A DNA stretch of 39,252 nucleotides from Actinoplanes aureus. GTDB lineage: Bacteria > Actinomycetota > Actinomycetes > Mycobacteriales > Micromonosporaceae. Positions 1-7,835 of this stretch are shown piece after piece. The notes below the pieces were generated by a model. It had not been told where the DNA came from. It saw nothing but the letters and a program-made list of their open reading frames with translations, and did not search any database. The DNA lies in assembly GCF_015704865.1 (NCBI RefSeq), contig NZ_JADQTO010000017.1, positions 170,751 to 210,002 on the forward strand, in the 5' to 3' direction. Both the position numbers and the translations under genes were made by a program. Numbering within the stretch: position 1 is the stretch's first letter; each line of letters begins with the position of its first letter.

Positions 1-71
1 GCGCGGCCCGTGCGGGGGGGGGGGGCGCGGGCGCGCGAGGGCTGCCCCCCGGCCCCCCCCCCCCCCGCCCG
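1..71. other. Low-complexity contig edge
   Basis: Runs of 12 G and 14 C with almost no other composition. No reading frame here can be trusted. The TetR-like frame on the minus strand runs straight into it, so this is probably an assembly dead end rather than a biological boundary. Confidence 0.7.
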
Positions 72-351
72 ATCAAGAGACAGACTTCGGCGTACGCGTC
101 CAGCACCGCTCCCGGGCTCTCCGCCTCCAGGACCGGCCGGAACCAGGGCCGCTGGGCCACCGGCACGGGTTCGTCGTCACCGGCGAGAGCCTCGTCGAGT
201 CGTCGATGACCTGCTTGAGCAGGGCCGCCTTCGACCCGAACGACGCCGTCACGGTGGGCCGGGCGACCCCGGCCGCCATGGCCACCGCCGCCAGCGACGC
301 CTTCGTATAGCCCTGCGCCACGAACAGTTCGCCGGCGGCACGCACGCTCAC
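65..351 (-). pseudogene. TetR-family regulator fragment, frameshifted and truncated at both ends
   Basis: The first about 50 codons give a TetR helix-turn-helix: GELFVAQGYTKASLAAVA, then AAGVARPTVTASFGSKAALL. The frame then breaks. After removal of 8 bases it resumes as VIDEALAGDDEPVPVAQRPW and continues to AYAEVCLLIGR, the usual core of this TetR subgroup. The break lies at a near-perfect 8-base tandem duplication (191-198 and 199-206 on the plus strand). The usual N-terminal residues before the helix-turn-helix are missing at the junction near 351, and the C-terminus is lost in the poly-C edge. It is either a decayed gene or a damaged contig end. TetR proteins are DNA-binding repressors; the ligand is unknown. 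Confidence 0.75.
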
Positions 352-356
352 CTGGC

Positions 357-605
357 GGGATCTTCTACACCCTGGACGGCACCGCCGAGTTCCGCTGCGA
401 GGGTGCCGCCCTCACCGCCGGACCCGGCGACTTCGTGCTGCTGCCGGCCGGCCCGCCGCACACCTTCCTGGTCGGTGCCGACGCGCCGCTGCGCGCCACC
501 GGGCCGGGCCTGCCCGCCGAGACCGGTCCGGTCGACCCGGTCGCGCTCGGGCACGCCGCGGCCCGCCATGGCATCGACGTGCTGGGCCCGCCGCCCACTC
601 ATTGA
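357..605 (+). pseudogene. Cupin-domain protein, 3' fragment
   Basis: The frame from 357 to the TGA at 603-605 reads GIFYTLDGTAEFRC, then GPGDFVLLPAGPPHTF. This is the second half of a cupin beta-barrel, with the G-D-x(4)-P-x-G-x-x-H motif that carries a metal-binding histidine. No start codon or first cupin motif is present upstream, because the sequence changes to the opposite-strand TetR fragment at about 350. The function cannot be assigned beyond a small-molecule-binding or metal-binding cupin. Confidence 0.65.
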
Positions 606-618
606 GGGTCGGCGCGGC

Positions 619-1266
619 TCAGTAGGCCGGTACCTGCGCGGCGCGGCGGCTGCGGCGAATGAGGCGTTCCGCGATCGCCAGGTTGATCAACCAGCCCAGG
701 TTCTGACCAACCGGGATCAGCGACTCCACGGTCTCGCCGAACGCGGCCCGGTCCACCGACCCCGACGCCACCAGCACCAGCACCAGCAATATCACCGGGA
801 CCACGACCCGGGCCGTCACGGCCAGAAATGTCAGCGCGTAGTTGCGCATCATCCACTCCCGGTGCGCAACGAAGTCCCGGCGCCGCGCCGCCCGGTAGGC
901 CCGAGCCGCGGTGACCAGCCACAACACCGCCGCGACGGAGAGGCCGACCTGGGTCAGCACCCGCCCGGACCACACCGCGACCGGGATGGCCGTCACCGCG
1001 GACGGCACCACCCCGGCGAGCAGGTAGACCCGGCCGATGGCCCGGTGCAGCCGCCGCCGGGCACGGACCGGGGCCAGGAACTGCAACGGCCCGAGCACCA
1101 GCGCCACCGCCGCGGTGAAGATGTGCCCGATCAGGACGCCGTAGTGCGGCCCGCCGCCCACGTCGAGGCGGCTGTCCGCGACGTCGAGGCTCAGATAGGG
1201 GCTGACCAGGACGAGGCTCAGGACGATCGCGACGGCGAGCATCAGCCAGACGGCACGCTTGGGCAT
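619..1266 (-). CDS. DUF2306 family membrane protein
   Basis: 215 residues with about six hydrophobic segments. The first is WLMLAVAIVLSLVLVSPYL near the N-terminus. A histidine-bearing segment, GVLIGHIFTAAVALVLGPL, is followed by RRRLHRAIGRVYLLAGV and then DFVAHREWMMRNYALTFLAV. The spaced histidines and the HR-x-x-GR-x-Y pattern are typical of the DUF2306 integral membrane family, which resembles heme-binding membrane proteins, but no reaction is established. ATG at 1266 is the natural start. There is no close same-strand partner; the upstream methyltransferase ends 58 bases before it. Confidence 0.75.
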   Translation of the reverse strand: MPKRAVWLMLAVAIVLSLVLVSPYLSLDVADSRLDVGGGPHYGVLIGHIFTAAVALVLGPLQFLAPVRARRRLHRAIGRVYLLAGVVPSAVTAIPVAVWSGRVLTQVGLSVAAVLWLVTAARAYRAARRRDFVAHREWMMRNYALTFLAVTARVVVPVILLVLVLVASGSVDRAAFGETVESLIPVGQNLGWLINLAIAERLIRRSRRAAQVPAY

Positions 1267-1324
1267 GAGCCCCAGCGTGCGCGATCAGACCCGCACCGCC
1301 GTCGGCCGCCGGGCGGCCCTGTTA

Positions 1325-1975
1325 CTACGCCGATTTGCGTACGTCGTGACCCGACCGGGTGAACACCGCACGCCAGCGGCCGGGAAACGTGGTCTCCGGT
1401 GTGGCCACGTGCTCCACCGACACCGCCCGCAGGCCGTCCACGGCGAAAGCGTCGATCTCGGCCCGGTGCAACGGCCACGGCGGGCCGTCGCCGGAGCGGG
1501 CGACAGCGGCGGCGGCCAGCACGAGCAGGGTGCCGCCGGGCGCCACGAAGGTGCCGACGGTCGCGATCGCCCGGGCCCGGATCCGCTCGGGCAGTGCCTG
1601 GACGTTGTTGCTCTCCAGGACCAGGTCGAAACCGTGCCGCCAGGCAGGCGGCGGGTCGAGCAGGTCGGCGACGACGTAGCCGACCGGCGAGCCCGGGTGC
1701 CGGCTACGGGCCAGTTCGATCGCGGTCGGCGAGATGTCGAACGCGGTGGTCGCGTACCCGGCGGCCGCGACGTGCTCGGCGTCGCGCCCGTTACCGCAAC
1801 CGACGATCAGCGCGCGCCGCCCCTCGCCCGGCGGCAACGGGTAGGCGCGCAGGTGGGCGCTGGCCTCCGGCACGTCCCAGGGCACCTCGGCCCGGCCCGC
1901 GCCGGCCTCGGCGTAGAGCGTCTCGAACCACCCGGTCGGCGTGCCCTCGGCGGCGATCCGCCGGTAGTCGGTCAT
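1325..1975 (-). CDS. Class I SAM-dependent methyltransferase, thiopurine methyltransferase-like
   Basis: 216 residues. SAM motif I is ALIVGCGNGRDAEHVAAAGY (about 55-74), followed by TAFDISPTAIELAR for the acidic residue that holds the SAM ribose. The VPWDVPEASAHL stretch near residue 31 resembles the PWD entry of the TPMT/TehB-like group. The substrate is unknown; this group detoxifies small thiols or metalloids. The ATG overlaps the stop codon of peptide deformylase by four bases (ATGA), so the two are translationally coupled and probably share the leaderless promoter upstream of def. Confidence 0.85.
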   Translation of the reverse strand: MTDYRRIAAEGTPTGWFETLYAEAGAGRAEVPWDVPEASAHLRAYPLPPGEGRRALIVGCGNGRDAEHVAAAGYATTAFDISPTAIELARSRHPGSPVGYVVADLLDPPPAWRHGFDLVLESNNVQALPERIRARAIATVGTFVAPGGTLLVLAAAAVARSGDGPPWPLHRAEIDAFAVDGLRAVSVEHVATPETTFPGRWRAVFTRSGHDVRKSA

Positions 1976-2460
1976 CGCGGGACCACCCGGCGCAGCTCGC
2001 GCAGGGCCTGCCGGCGTACGTCACCGGTGAGGGTGTCGATGTAGAGCCGCCCGTCCAGGTGATCGGTCTCATGCTGCAGGGCCCGGGCCAGGAACCCGGT
2101 GCCGTGGATGACCAGCGGCTCGCCGTGCTGGTCGAAACCGGTCGCGGTGACCTTCGCCGCCCGGGTGGTGGAGTAGCCGAGCCCGGGCAGTGACAGGCAA
2201 CCCTCCTCGTCGGTCTCCTCACCCTCGAAGCCCGACAGCACCGGGTTGACCATGTGCCCGACCTGGCCGGCCACGTTGTAGGAGAAGACCCGCAGGCTGA
2301 CCCCGATCTGCGGGCCGGCCACCCCGGCCCGGCCGGGTTCGCGGACGGTGTCCTCCAGGTCACGGACGATGTCGCGCAGCTGCGCGTTGAAGTCGGTGAC
2401 CGGGTCGGCGGGCGTACGCAGGACCGGGTCACCGAAGAGCCGAATGGGCCGTACTGTCAT
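1972..2460 (-). CDS. def: Peptide deformylase
   Basis: 162 residues, normal for the family. It removes the formyl group from N-terminal fMet of nascent proteins in the cytoplasm. All three motifs are present: a GVAGPQIGV version of motif I (46-54), EEGCLSLPG (metal ligand Cys88), and QHETDHLDG (His130 and His134 ligands, catalytic Glu131). In motif I, AGPQ replaces the common LAAPQ, a mild variant. It is the first gene of a two-gene unit with the methyltransferase. A TAGCCT hexamer seven bases before the ATG suggests a leaderless mRNA. Actinomycetes often carry more than one def copy. Confidence 0.93.
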   Translation of the reverse strand: MTVRPIRLFGDPVLRTPADPVTDFNAQLRDIVRDLEDTVREPGRAGVAGPQIGVSLRVFSYNVAGQVGHMVNPVLSGFEGEETDEEGCLSLPGLGYSTTRAAKVTATGFDQHGEPLVIHGTGFLARALQHETDHLDGRLYIDTLTGDVRRQALRELRRVVPR

Positions 2461-2467
2461 GCCCAGC

Positions 2468-2473
2468 AGGCTA
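2468..2473 (-). promoter_or_regulatory. Putative -10 (TAGCCT) for leaderless def
   Basis: TAGCCT on the minus strand ends seven bases before the def ATG and there is no Shine-Dalgarno sequence. Inferred from the spacing pattern seen across the window. Confidence 0.5.
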
Positions 2474-2481
2474 ACCGGTGC

Positions 2482-3006
2482 TTACCCGAAAAGGGCGGCA
2501 CGGTCCGGGCGCAGCATCTGCCTCAGCTTGATCAGCGAGCGGCGGGTCTGGCTCTTCACGACCGTGACCGGCACGCCGAGCTCGTCGGCGACCTGCTCGA
2601 CGCTGTGGTCGGCGAAGTAGCGCAGCAGCACGATCTCCCGGTCCCGGGCCGGCAGCCGGCTCACCGCGTCGATCATGGCGAGCCGCAGCTCGGGGCTGAC
2701 CGTGTAGACCGGTTCGCGCAGCGTGCCGGTGACCGTCTCACTGTTGCTGCGGCGGCGCCGGTGGTCCAGGTAGACACGCAGCAGGACCTTGTGGGCGTAC
2801 GCGGACAGATTGTCGCTGTCGGCGGCCCGCCCCCAGCTGAGGTAGAGCCGGGTGAGGGTGGCCTGGGTGAGGTCCTGCGCGAGGTGCCAGTCGCGGCACA
2901 GCTGGTAAGCGCTGCTGCGCAGCCGGGCCGTCCAGGAGTGCGCGAAGCGCGCGAACTCCGTCGGGTCGCGCCGCCCTGCGGCTGGTCGTTCCAGGAGTTC
3001 GAGCAC
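2482..3006 (-). CDS. SigE-family RNA polymerase sigma-70 factor
   Basis: About 174 residues from the GTG at 3006, chosen because AGAAGG lies about ten bases upstream. The open frame runs much further upstream but in shadow of pabB. Region 2 is FARFAHSWTARLRSSAYQL, then DWHLAQDLTQATLTRLYLSW. Region 4 is LPARDREIVLLRYFADHSVE, then QVADELGVPVTVVKSQTRR. This matches the actinobacterial SigE-like ECF group, which usually has no cognate adjacent anti-sigma; none is seen here. Its regulon is unknown. It sits 149 bases downstream of pabB on the same strand and could be read from its own promoter or by readthrough. Confidence 0.88.
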   Translation of the reverse strand: MLELLERPAAGRRDPTEFARFAHSWTARLRSSAYQLCRDWHLAQDLTQATLTRLYLSWGRAADSDNLSAYAHKVLLRVYLDHRRRRSNSETVTGTLREPVYTVSPELRLAMIDAVSRLPARDREIVLLRYFADHSVEQVADELGVPVTVVKSQTRRSLIKLRQMLRPDRAALFG

Positions 3007-3155
3007 AGCTAGGTCACCTTCTCTGCCAGCCACGGTGAAGCTGCCACTGTGGACCCGTCGGGGTGCGCGGAGCCAAAGTACGCGCTCTCCCACCGCCCGC
3101 AGGGGCGGTCGGGCGAGACACTGGCACGCTTTCGGTAGAGAGGGCTCGGAACGCG

Positions 3156-4370
3156 CTATGCGGGGCCTGTGACCGGCCCGGCCAGCGCCGCACGAATCGG
3201 GCCGACCTTGGCGGCGGCCTCGTCCACCTCGGCGATCGGGTCGCTGTCGGCGGTGATGCCACCGCCGGCCCAGGTGTGCACGCGGACGCCGTCGACCGCC
3301 ACGGTGCGGATGCTCAGCCCGAGGTCGAGGTGTCCGGGGCCGATCCAGCCGACCGCGCCCATGCTGACGCCCCGGCCGACCGGTTCGAGCGCGGCGATGT
3401 GCCGCAGGGCGGCGAGCTTGGGCGCGCCGGTCACGCTGCCGCCGGGGCAGACCGCGCGGAGCAGGTCGGCGAGACCGACCTCCGCTTCCAGCGTCGCGGA
3501 GACCACGGACTCGGCCTGCCAGAGACCACACCAGCGGCGTACGGCGAACAGCTCGTCCACCGAAACCGGGCCCGTCCCCGGAAGCCGGGCCAGGTCGTTG
3601 CGCTCCAAGTCGACGATCATGACGTGCTCGGCACGTTCCTTGGCGCTGGCCAGCAGCTCCCGGCGGCCCTCCTCGGTGGCCGGCCGGGTGCCCTTGATCG
3701 GCCGGGTGACGACCCGGCCGTCGCGCACCTCGACGAGCGTCTCCGGGGAGGCGGTGGCCAGCGCCCAGCCGTCGCCGGAGAGCACACCGCCGTAGCGGGC
3801 CCCGGGCAGCGCGGCGACCCGGCGCAGCGCCGGGCCGGGATCCCCGGTGTACGCGGCCGACCCGTGCCCGACCACGTTGACCTGATAGACGTCGCCGCGC
3901 CCGATGGCGGCCCGGACCCGCTGCACGGCGTCCGCGTGCGCGGTGCGGGTCCAGCTCTCCCGCCACCGGCCGAGGTGCCATCCCCCGTCCGGGGTACGCC
4001 GGAGAGTCTCCCGGGTGTGTCCGAAGACGACGGCGTAGACGTCCGGGACGACCGGCACCGGGGTGGCCGCTCCAACGGTCCCACCAGCCATCACGGATCC
4101 GGCATCCGCGGACACGTAGAGTGCTGCTCCGCAAATAGTGCTATCGCCGAACGTCTTATTTTTGTCATCCGTTCGGCCAAGGTTTCGCACCGGTAGTCCG
4201 TTGGCCGTTAGGAAGTCGGACAGAAGCTCAGCAGGGTCACCGGGATCACCCCGATACCAGCGGAAGCTACCTAACGCGTGGTGACGGGCTTGGCAGGCCG
4301 CCGGAGCGGCCGGCGGCGCACCGAGAGGAGGTCGCGGAGAGTGGTCGTTGATCTCCGTCCCGTGGACCAT
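3156..4370 (-). CDS. pabB: Chorismate-binding enzyme, aminodeoxychorismate synthase component I-like
   Basis: About 404 residues from the ATG at 4370. A GTG at 4403 would add 11; neither has a ribosome binding site, and family similarity starts only near FRWYRGDPGDPAELL. Conserved elements of the anthranilate synthase/PabB catalytic fold are GRGDVYQVNVVGHG, ASPETLVEV, the PIKGTRP loop typical of PabB, EHVMIVDLERNDLAR, CPGGSVTGAPK and GGGITADSDP. The PIKGT lysine supports 4-amino-4-deoxychorismate formation for folate rather than anthranilate formation. No glutaminase subunit or PabC lies next to it, so ammonia or a distant PabA must serve it. Confidence 0.85.
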   Translation of the reverse strand: MVHGTEINDHSPRPPLGAPPAAPAACQARHHALGSFRWYRGDPGDPAELLSDFLTANGLPVRNLGRTDDKNKTFGDSTICGAALYVSADAGSVMAGGTVGAATPVPVVPDVYAVVFGHTRETLRRTPDGGWHLGRWRESWTRTAHADAVQRVRAAIGRGDVYQVNVVGHGSAAYTGDPGPALRRVAALPGARYGGVLSGDGWALATASPETLVEVRDGRVVTRPIKGTRPATEEGRRELLASAKERAEHVMIVDLERNDLARLPGTGPVSVDELFAVRRWCGLWQAESVVSATLEAEVGLADLLRAVCPGGSVTGAPKLAALRHIAALEPVGRGVSMGAVGWIGPGHLDLGLSIRTVAVDGVRVHTWAGGGITADSDPIAEVDEAAAKVGPIRAALAGPVTGPA

Positions 4371-4452
4371 GGATGACGGCGCGAAACGCGGTGATCCCGT
4401 CACCGTGTTGAACCGCTCTCGTTCGATGTGAGGTAACGTTCGTCACCGTTCT

Positions 4453-4466
4453 TGTGAACCTTCACA
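4453..4466. promoter_or_regulatory. Perfect inverted repeat TGTGAA-CC-TTCACA
   Basis: Six-base arms with a two-base spacer, 25 bases before the DUF5999 start and in the divergent gap with pabB. Position and symmetry suit an operator for a dimeric regulator. The protein is unknown. Confidence 0.45.
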
Positions 4467-4491
4467 CAGCCCCCAAACGGAGAAACACAAG

Positions 4492-4692
4492 ATGTGCCAG
4501 CACCCGATTCCATGCCCACCAGCCGAGGCCATCGACCGTGAGGCCGCTCGGATCATCGCCACTTTCCGGGAGCAGGGCTGGAGCCTTCTCTGCAACGGCG
4601 TCATCGTCTTCGAGGACACCGGCGAACTGCTGCCGGACGGGACGATGATCGAGCCGCACCGGGGCCCGGCCGTGCACTGTCTCGCGGCCTAA
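4492..4692 (+). CDS. DUF5999 family small protein
   Basis: 66 residues starting MCQHPIPCPPAEA, with GWSLLCNGVIVFEDTGELLP in the middle. This is the recognisable signature of a small protein widespread in Streptomyces and relatives, with no known function. GGAGA eight to nine bases before the ATG is a good ribosome binding site. The N-terminal C-x5-C and one further internal Cys could hold a metal or disulfide (inference). It stands alone between divergent pabB and convergent gcvP. Confidence 0.85.
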   Translation: MCQHPIPCPPAEAIDREAARIIATFREQGWSLLCNGVIVFEDTGELLPDGTMIEPHRGPAVHCLAA

Positions 4693-4768
4693 CACGCTAC
4701 GCAGCGTAACGAACAAACGACGGCGCAGGCCGCGATCAGCGAGGACCACGACCTGCGCGCCGCCCGTT

Positions 4769-4798
4769 GGTTTCCCACGGCTCTCCGCCGCGGAAACC
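4769..4798 (-). terminator. Hairpin terminator after gcvP
   Basis: GGTTTCC and GGAAACC form a seven-base stem with a further CGGC/GCCG pair inside. It begins five bases after the gcvP stop codon. There is no T-run, as is common in actinomycetes. It may also stop transcripts from DUF5999. Confidence 0.65.
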
Positions 4799-4802
4799 CG
4801 GC

Positions 4803-7610
4803 TCAGCTCTCGAACGCCTCCGGCGACGGGCACGAGCAGACCAGATTCCGGTCGCCGTACGCCCCGTCGATCCGGCGCACCGGCGGCCAGTACTTCGCCG
4901 TCCGGTCCACGCCCTCCGGGAACCCGGCCACCGACCGCGGGTACGGGTGGTCCCACTCGTCCGCCGACACCGCCGAAGCGGTGTGCGGGGCGTTCGCGAG
5001 AGGGTTGTCGTCCTTCGGCCACACCCCCGCCGCCACCTGGTCGATCTCACCCTTGATGGCGATCATCGCGGCGACGAAGCGGTCCAGCTCGGCCAGATCC
5101 TCGCTCTCGGTCGGCTCCACCATCAGCGTGCCGGCCACCGGGAACGACATCGTCGGGGCGTGGAACCCGTAGTCGATCAGCCGCTTCGCCACGTCGTCCA
5201 CCGAGACACCGGTGGCCTTGGTGATCGGGCGCAGATCGAGGATGCACTCGTGGGCGACCAGGCCGTTGTTGCCCGCGTACAGCACCGGGTAGTGCTCGCG
5301 CAGCCGAGCCGCCACGTAGTTGGCCGCCAGGACCGCCGTCGCGGTCGCCGCGGCCAGCCCGTCCGGGCCCATCATCCGCAGGTACGCCCACGAGATCGGC
5401 AGGATGCCCGCCGAACCGTGCGCGGCCGCTGAAACGGCGTGGTGGTCACCCGGCTCGAGCGGGTTGCCGGGCAGGAACTCGGCCAGGTGCTGCCGGACCG
5501 CGACCGGTCCCACCCCGGGACCACCGCCGCCATGCGGGATGCAGAACGTCTTGTGCAGGTTCAGGTGCGACACGTCCGCGCCGAACTTGCCGGGCTTGGC
5601 GAACCCGACCAGGGCGTTCAGGTTCGCGCCGTCGACGTACACCTGACCGCCGGCCTCGTGCACCTTGGCGCACAGATCGGCGATCGACGTCTCGTAGACG
5701 CCGTGCGTCGACGGGTAGGTCACCATGATCGCCGACAGGGCGTCCCGGTGCTTCTCGATCTTCGCGTCCAGGTCGGCCAGGTCGACGTTGCCGTCCGCGT
5801 CGCAGGCCACCACGACCACCCGCATGCCGGCCATCACCGCGCTGGCCGCGTTGGTGCCGTGCGCCGACGACGGGATCAGGCACACGTCCCGGTGGGCCTC
5901 GCCCCGGGACCGGTGGTAGCCGCGGATCGCGAGCAGGCCGGCCAGCTCACCCTGCGAGCCGGCGTTCGGCTGCACGCTCACCGCGTCGTAGCCGGTGATC
6001 TCGGCGAGCCAGGCCTCCAGCTGCGCCACCAGAGCCTCGTAGCCCTGCGTCCGGCTGGCCGGCGCGAACGGGTGGATGTTCGCGAACTCCGGCCAGCTGA
6101 CCGGTTCCATCTCGGTGGTCGCGTTCAGCTTCATCGTGCACGAGCCGAGCGGAATCATGCCGCGGTCCAGCGCGTAGTCCCGGTCCGACAGCTTGCGCAG
6201 GTAGCGCAGCATGTTCGTCTCGGAGTGGTGGGTGTTGAACACCGGGTGGGTCAGGAAGTCCGACTCGCGCACCGGCCAGCCGCCGGACGCGCCCCGGGCC
6301 GCCGCCAGATCGGCGCCGAACGCCGCGACGACCGCCGCGATGTGCTCCGCGGTGGTGGTCTCGTCCACCGAGATCGACACCCGGTCGGCGTCGACCAGGC
6401 GCAGGTCGACACCACTCTCGGCGGCCGCCGCGACGATCCCGGCGGCCCGGCCGGGCACGATCGCGGTCACCGTGTCGAAGTACGGGTTCTGCTGCAGCTC
6501 GATCCCGGCCTCGTGCAGGCTCGCCCAGATCCGCGCGGCGTTCGCGGAGACTCCCTCGGCGATCGCCTTCAGCCCCTGCGGGCCGTGATAGACCGCGTAC
6601 ATGCTCGCCATCACGGCGAGCAGCACCTGCGCCGTACAGATGTTGCTGGTCGCCTTCTCCCGGCGGATGTGCTGCTCGCGCGTCTGCAACGCCAGCCGGT
6701 AGGCCGGGGCGCCGTCGGCGTCCTTCGAGACGCCGACCAGGCGGCCGGGCAACGAGCGCTCAAGGCCGGCACGCACCGCCAGATAGCCGGCGTGCGGGCC
6801 ACCGAAACCGAGGGGTACGCCGAAACGCTGCGTCGTCCCGGCCGCGATGTCCACGCCGATCGCACCCGGTTCCCGCAGCAGCGTCAAGGCGAGCAGATCA
6901 GCGGCGACCGCGACCAGGGCGCCCTTGGCGTGCGCCGCCTCGACCAGCGGCTCGTGGTCGCGGACCGCGCCGGACGCACCCGGGTACTGCAGGTGCAGGC
7001 CGAAGAACTCCTCCGGCAGCTCGTCGTTCTCGACGTCGATGACCCGGACCTCGATGCCCAGCGGCTCCGCCCGGGTCCGCAGCACGGCCAGCGTCTGCGG
7101 GAAGGTGTCGGCGTCCACCACGTACACGTTGCTCTTGCTCTTGGAAGCTCGCCGCGCGAGCGTCATCGCCTCGGCGACCGCGGTGGCCTCGTCGAGCATC
7201 GACGCGTTCGCCGTGGCCAGCCCGGTCAGGTCGGTGACCATCGTCTGGAAGTTCAGCAGCGCCTCCAGACGGCCCTGGCTGATCTCCGGCTGATACGGCG
7301 TGTACGCCGTGTACCACGCCGGGTTCTCCAGCACGTTCCGCTTGATCACCGCCGGGGTGTGGGTGCCGTAGTAGCCCAGCCCGATCATCGGAGTGGCCAC
7401 CCGGTTGCGGCTCGCGATCTCCCGCAGCTCGGCGATCGTCTCCGGCTCGGAGATCCCGGCCGGCAGATCCAGCTCACCGTGCCAGCGGATCACCTCGGGG
7501 ATCGCGGCGTCCATCAGATCCTCGACCGAGCCGTAGCCGATCGCCTTGAGCATGTGGGTCTGCTCGTCCGGGTCCGGACCGATGTGACGGGGAACGAACG
7601 GCGACGTCAT
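4803..7610 (-). CDS. gcvP: Glycine dehydrogenase (decarboxylating), P-protein of the glycine cleavage system
   Basis: 935 residues, the usual length of the fused homodimeric P-protein. It decarboxylates glycine with pyridoxal phosphate and passes the aminomethyl group to lipoylated H-protein. The N-terminal half has FVPRHIGPD, MIGLGYYGTHTP and AYTPYQPEISQGRLEALLNF. The C-terminal half has GSCTMKLNATTEM and the pyridoxal-binding LNLHKTFCIPHGGGGPG, whose lysine is about residue 687. ATG at 7610 is preferred over TTG at 7622 because GGAG lies six bases upstream. No gcvT or gcvH is nearby, so P-protein is encoded apart from its partners. A glycine riboswitch precedes it. Confidence 0.97.
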   Translation of the reverse strand: MTSPFVPRHIGPDPDEQTHMLKAIGYGSVEDLMDAAIPEVIRWHGELDLPAGISEPETIAELREIASRNRVATPMIGLGYYGTHTPAVIKRNVLENPAWYTAYTPYQPEISQGRLEALLNFQTMVTDLTGLATANASMLDEATAVAEAMTLARRASKSKSNVYVVDADTFPQTLAVLRTRAEPLGIEVRVIDVENDELPEEFFGLHLQYPGASGAVRDHEPLVEAAHAKGALVAVAADLLALTLLREPGAIGVDIAAGTTQRFGVPLGFGGPHAGYLAVRAGLERSLPGRLVGVSKDADGAPAYRLALQTREQHIRREKATSNICTAQVLLAVMASMYAVYHGPQGLKAIAEGVSANAARIWASLHEAGIELQQNPYFDTVTAIVPGRAAGIVAAAAESGVDLRLVDADRVSISVDETTTAEHIAAVVAAFGADLAAARGASGGWPVRESDFLTHPVFNTHHSETNMLRYLRKLSDRDYALDRGMIPLGSCTMKLNATTEMEPVSWPEFANIHPFAPASRTQGYEALVAQLEAWLAEITGYDAVSVQPNAGSQGELAGLLAIRGYHRSRGEAHRDVCLIPSSAHGTNAASAVMAGMRVVVVACDADGNVDLADLDAKIEKHRDALSAIMVTYPSTHGVYETSIADLCAKVHEAGGQVYVDGANLNALVGFAKPGKFGADVSHLNLHKTFCIPHGGGGPGVGPVAVRQHLAEFLPGNPLEPGDHHAVSAAAHGSAGILPISWAYLRMMGPDGLAAATATAVLAANYVAARLREHYPVLYAGNNGLVAHECILDLRPITKATGVSVDDVAKRLIDYGFHAPTMSFPVAGTLMVEPTESEDLAELDRFVAAMIAIKGEIDQVAAGVWPKDDNPLANAPHTASAVSADEWDHPYPRSVAGFPEGVDRTAKYWPPVRRIDGAYGDRNLVCSCPSPEAFES

Positions 7611-7669
7611 GGGAGACTCCAAGGCTCGAGAAGGTCGACACGCAACCCTCCCCCTCTGTCATACCCAGC

Positions 7670-7772
7670 AGGCACTTCAGAGTCGCCTGCCCACGCGGTC
7701 CTTTTGCCTGAGAGGTTCCGGGGAGGATTTGCCCCTTCGGCGCCACGTGTCCGTGGTCTCTCCCGCGCGGGT
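7670..7772 (-). ncRNA. Glycine riboswitch, apparently single aptamer, upstream of gcvP
   Basis: On the minus strand the leader contains GCGGGAGAGACC, then GCCGAAGGGGCAAA, then CTCTCAGGCAAAAGGACCG and GACTCTGAAG. These are the conserved core blocks of the gcvT-type glycine aptamer in the correct order. Only one set is seen; the following 60 bases lack a second CCGAAGG/CTCAGG pair. Downstream, GGGAG at about 7645-7650 can pair with CTCCC next to the gcvP start, which would cover the GGAG ribosome binding site, so translational control is plausible (inference). A TAGGTT hexamer at 7788-7793 could be its -10. Confidence 0.93.
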
Positions 7773-7787
7773 GTTGCCGGCCACACC

Positions 7788-7793
7788 AACCTA
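7788..7793 (-). promoter_or_regulatory. Putative -10 (TAGGTT) for the riboswitch-gcvP transcript
   Basis: TAGGTT lies about 15-20 bases before the first conserved aptamer block, so transcription would begin just ahead of the P1 stem. A TTGTGA at 7814-7819 is a possible -35 but the spacing (20) is long. Confidence 0.4.
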
Positions 7794-7822
7794 CCAGCGC
7801 ACATGGCCTCCGATCACAACCC

Positions 7823-7828
7823 TAGGGT
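7823..7828 (+). promoter_or_regulatory. Putative -10 (TAGGGT) for leaderless aldo/keto reductase gene
   Basis: TAGGGT ends seven bases before the GTG at 7836. It lies back to back with the gcvP promoter region. Confidence 0.5.
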
Positions 7829-7835
7829 GTGGTGT

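Noticed and set aside
71..83. 13-base match to the Tn5 inside end (GATCAAGAGACAG)
   Set aside because: The TetR protein frame reads through it with family-typical residues (EVCLLIGR), and the flanks do not match a transposon or vector, so chance is the best explanation.
4693..4708. ACGCT-ACGC-AGCGT hairpin after DUF5999 as a terminator
   Set aside because: The stem has only five pairs and no T-run; the stronger hairpin at 4769-4798 serves better.
5439..7830. Very long open frame on the plus strand opposite gcvP
   Set aside because: It is the mirror of a high-GC gene: Arg/Gly/His/Val-rich with no domain, and fused artificially to the aldo/keto reductase frame.
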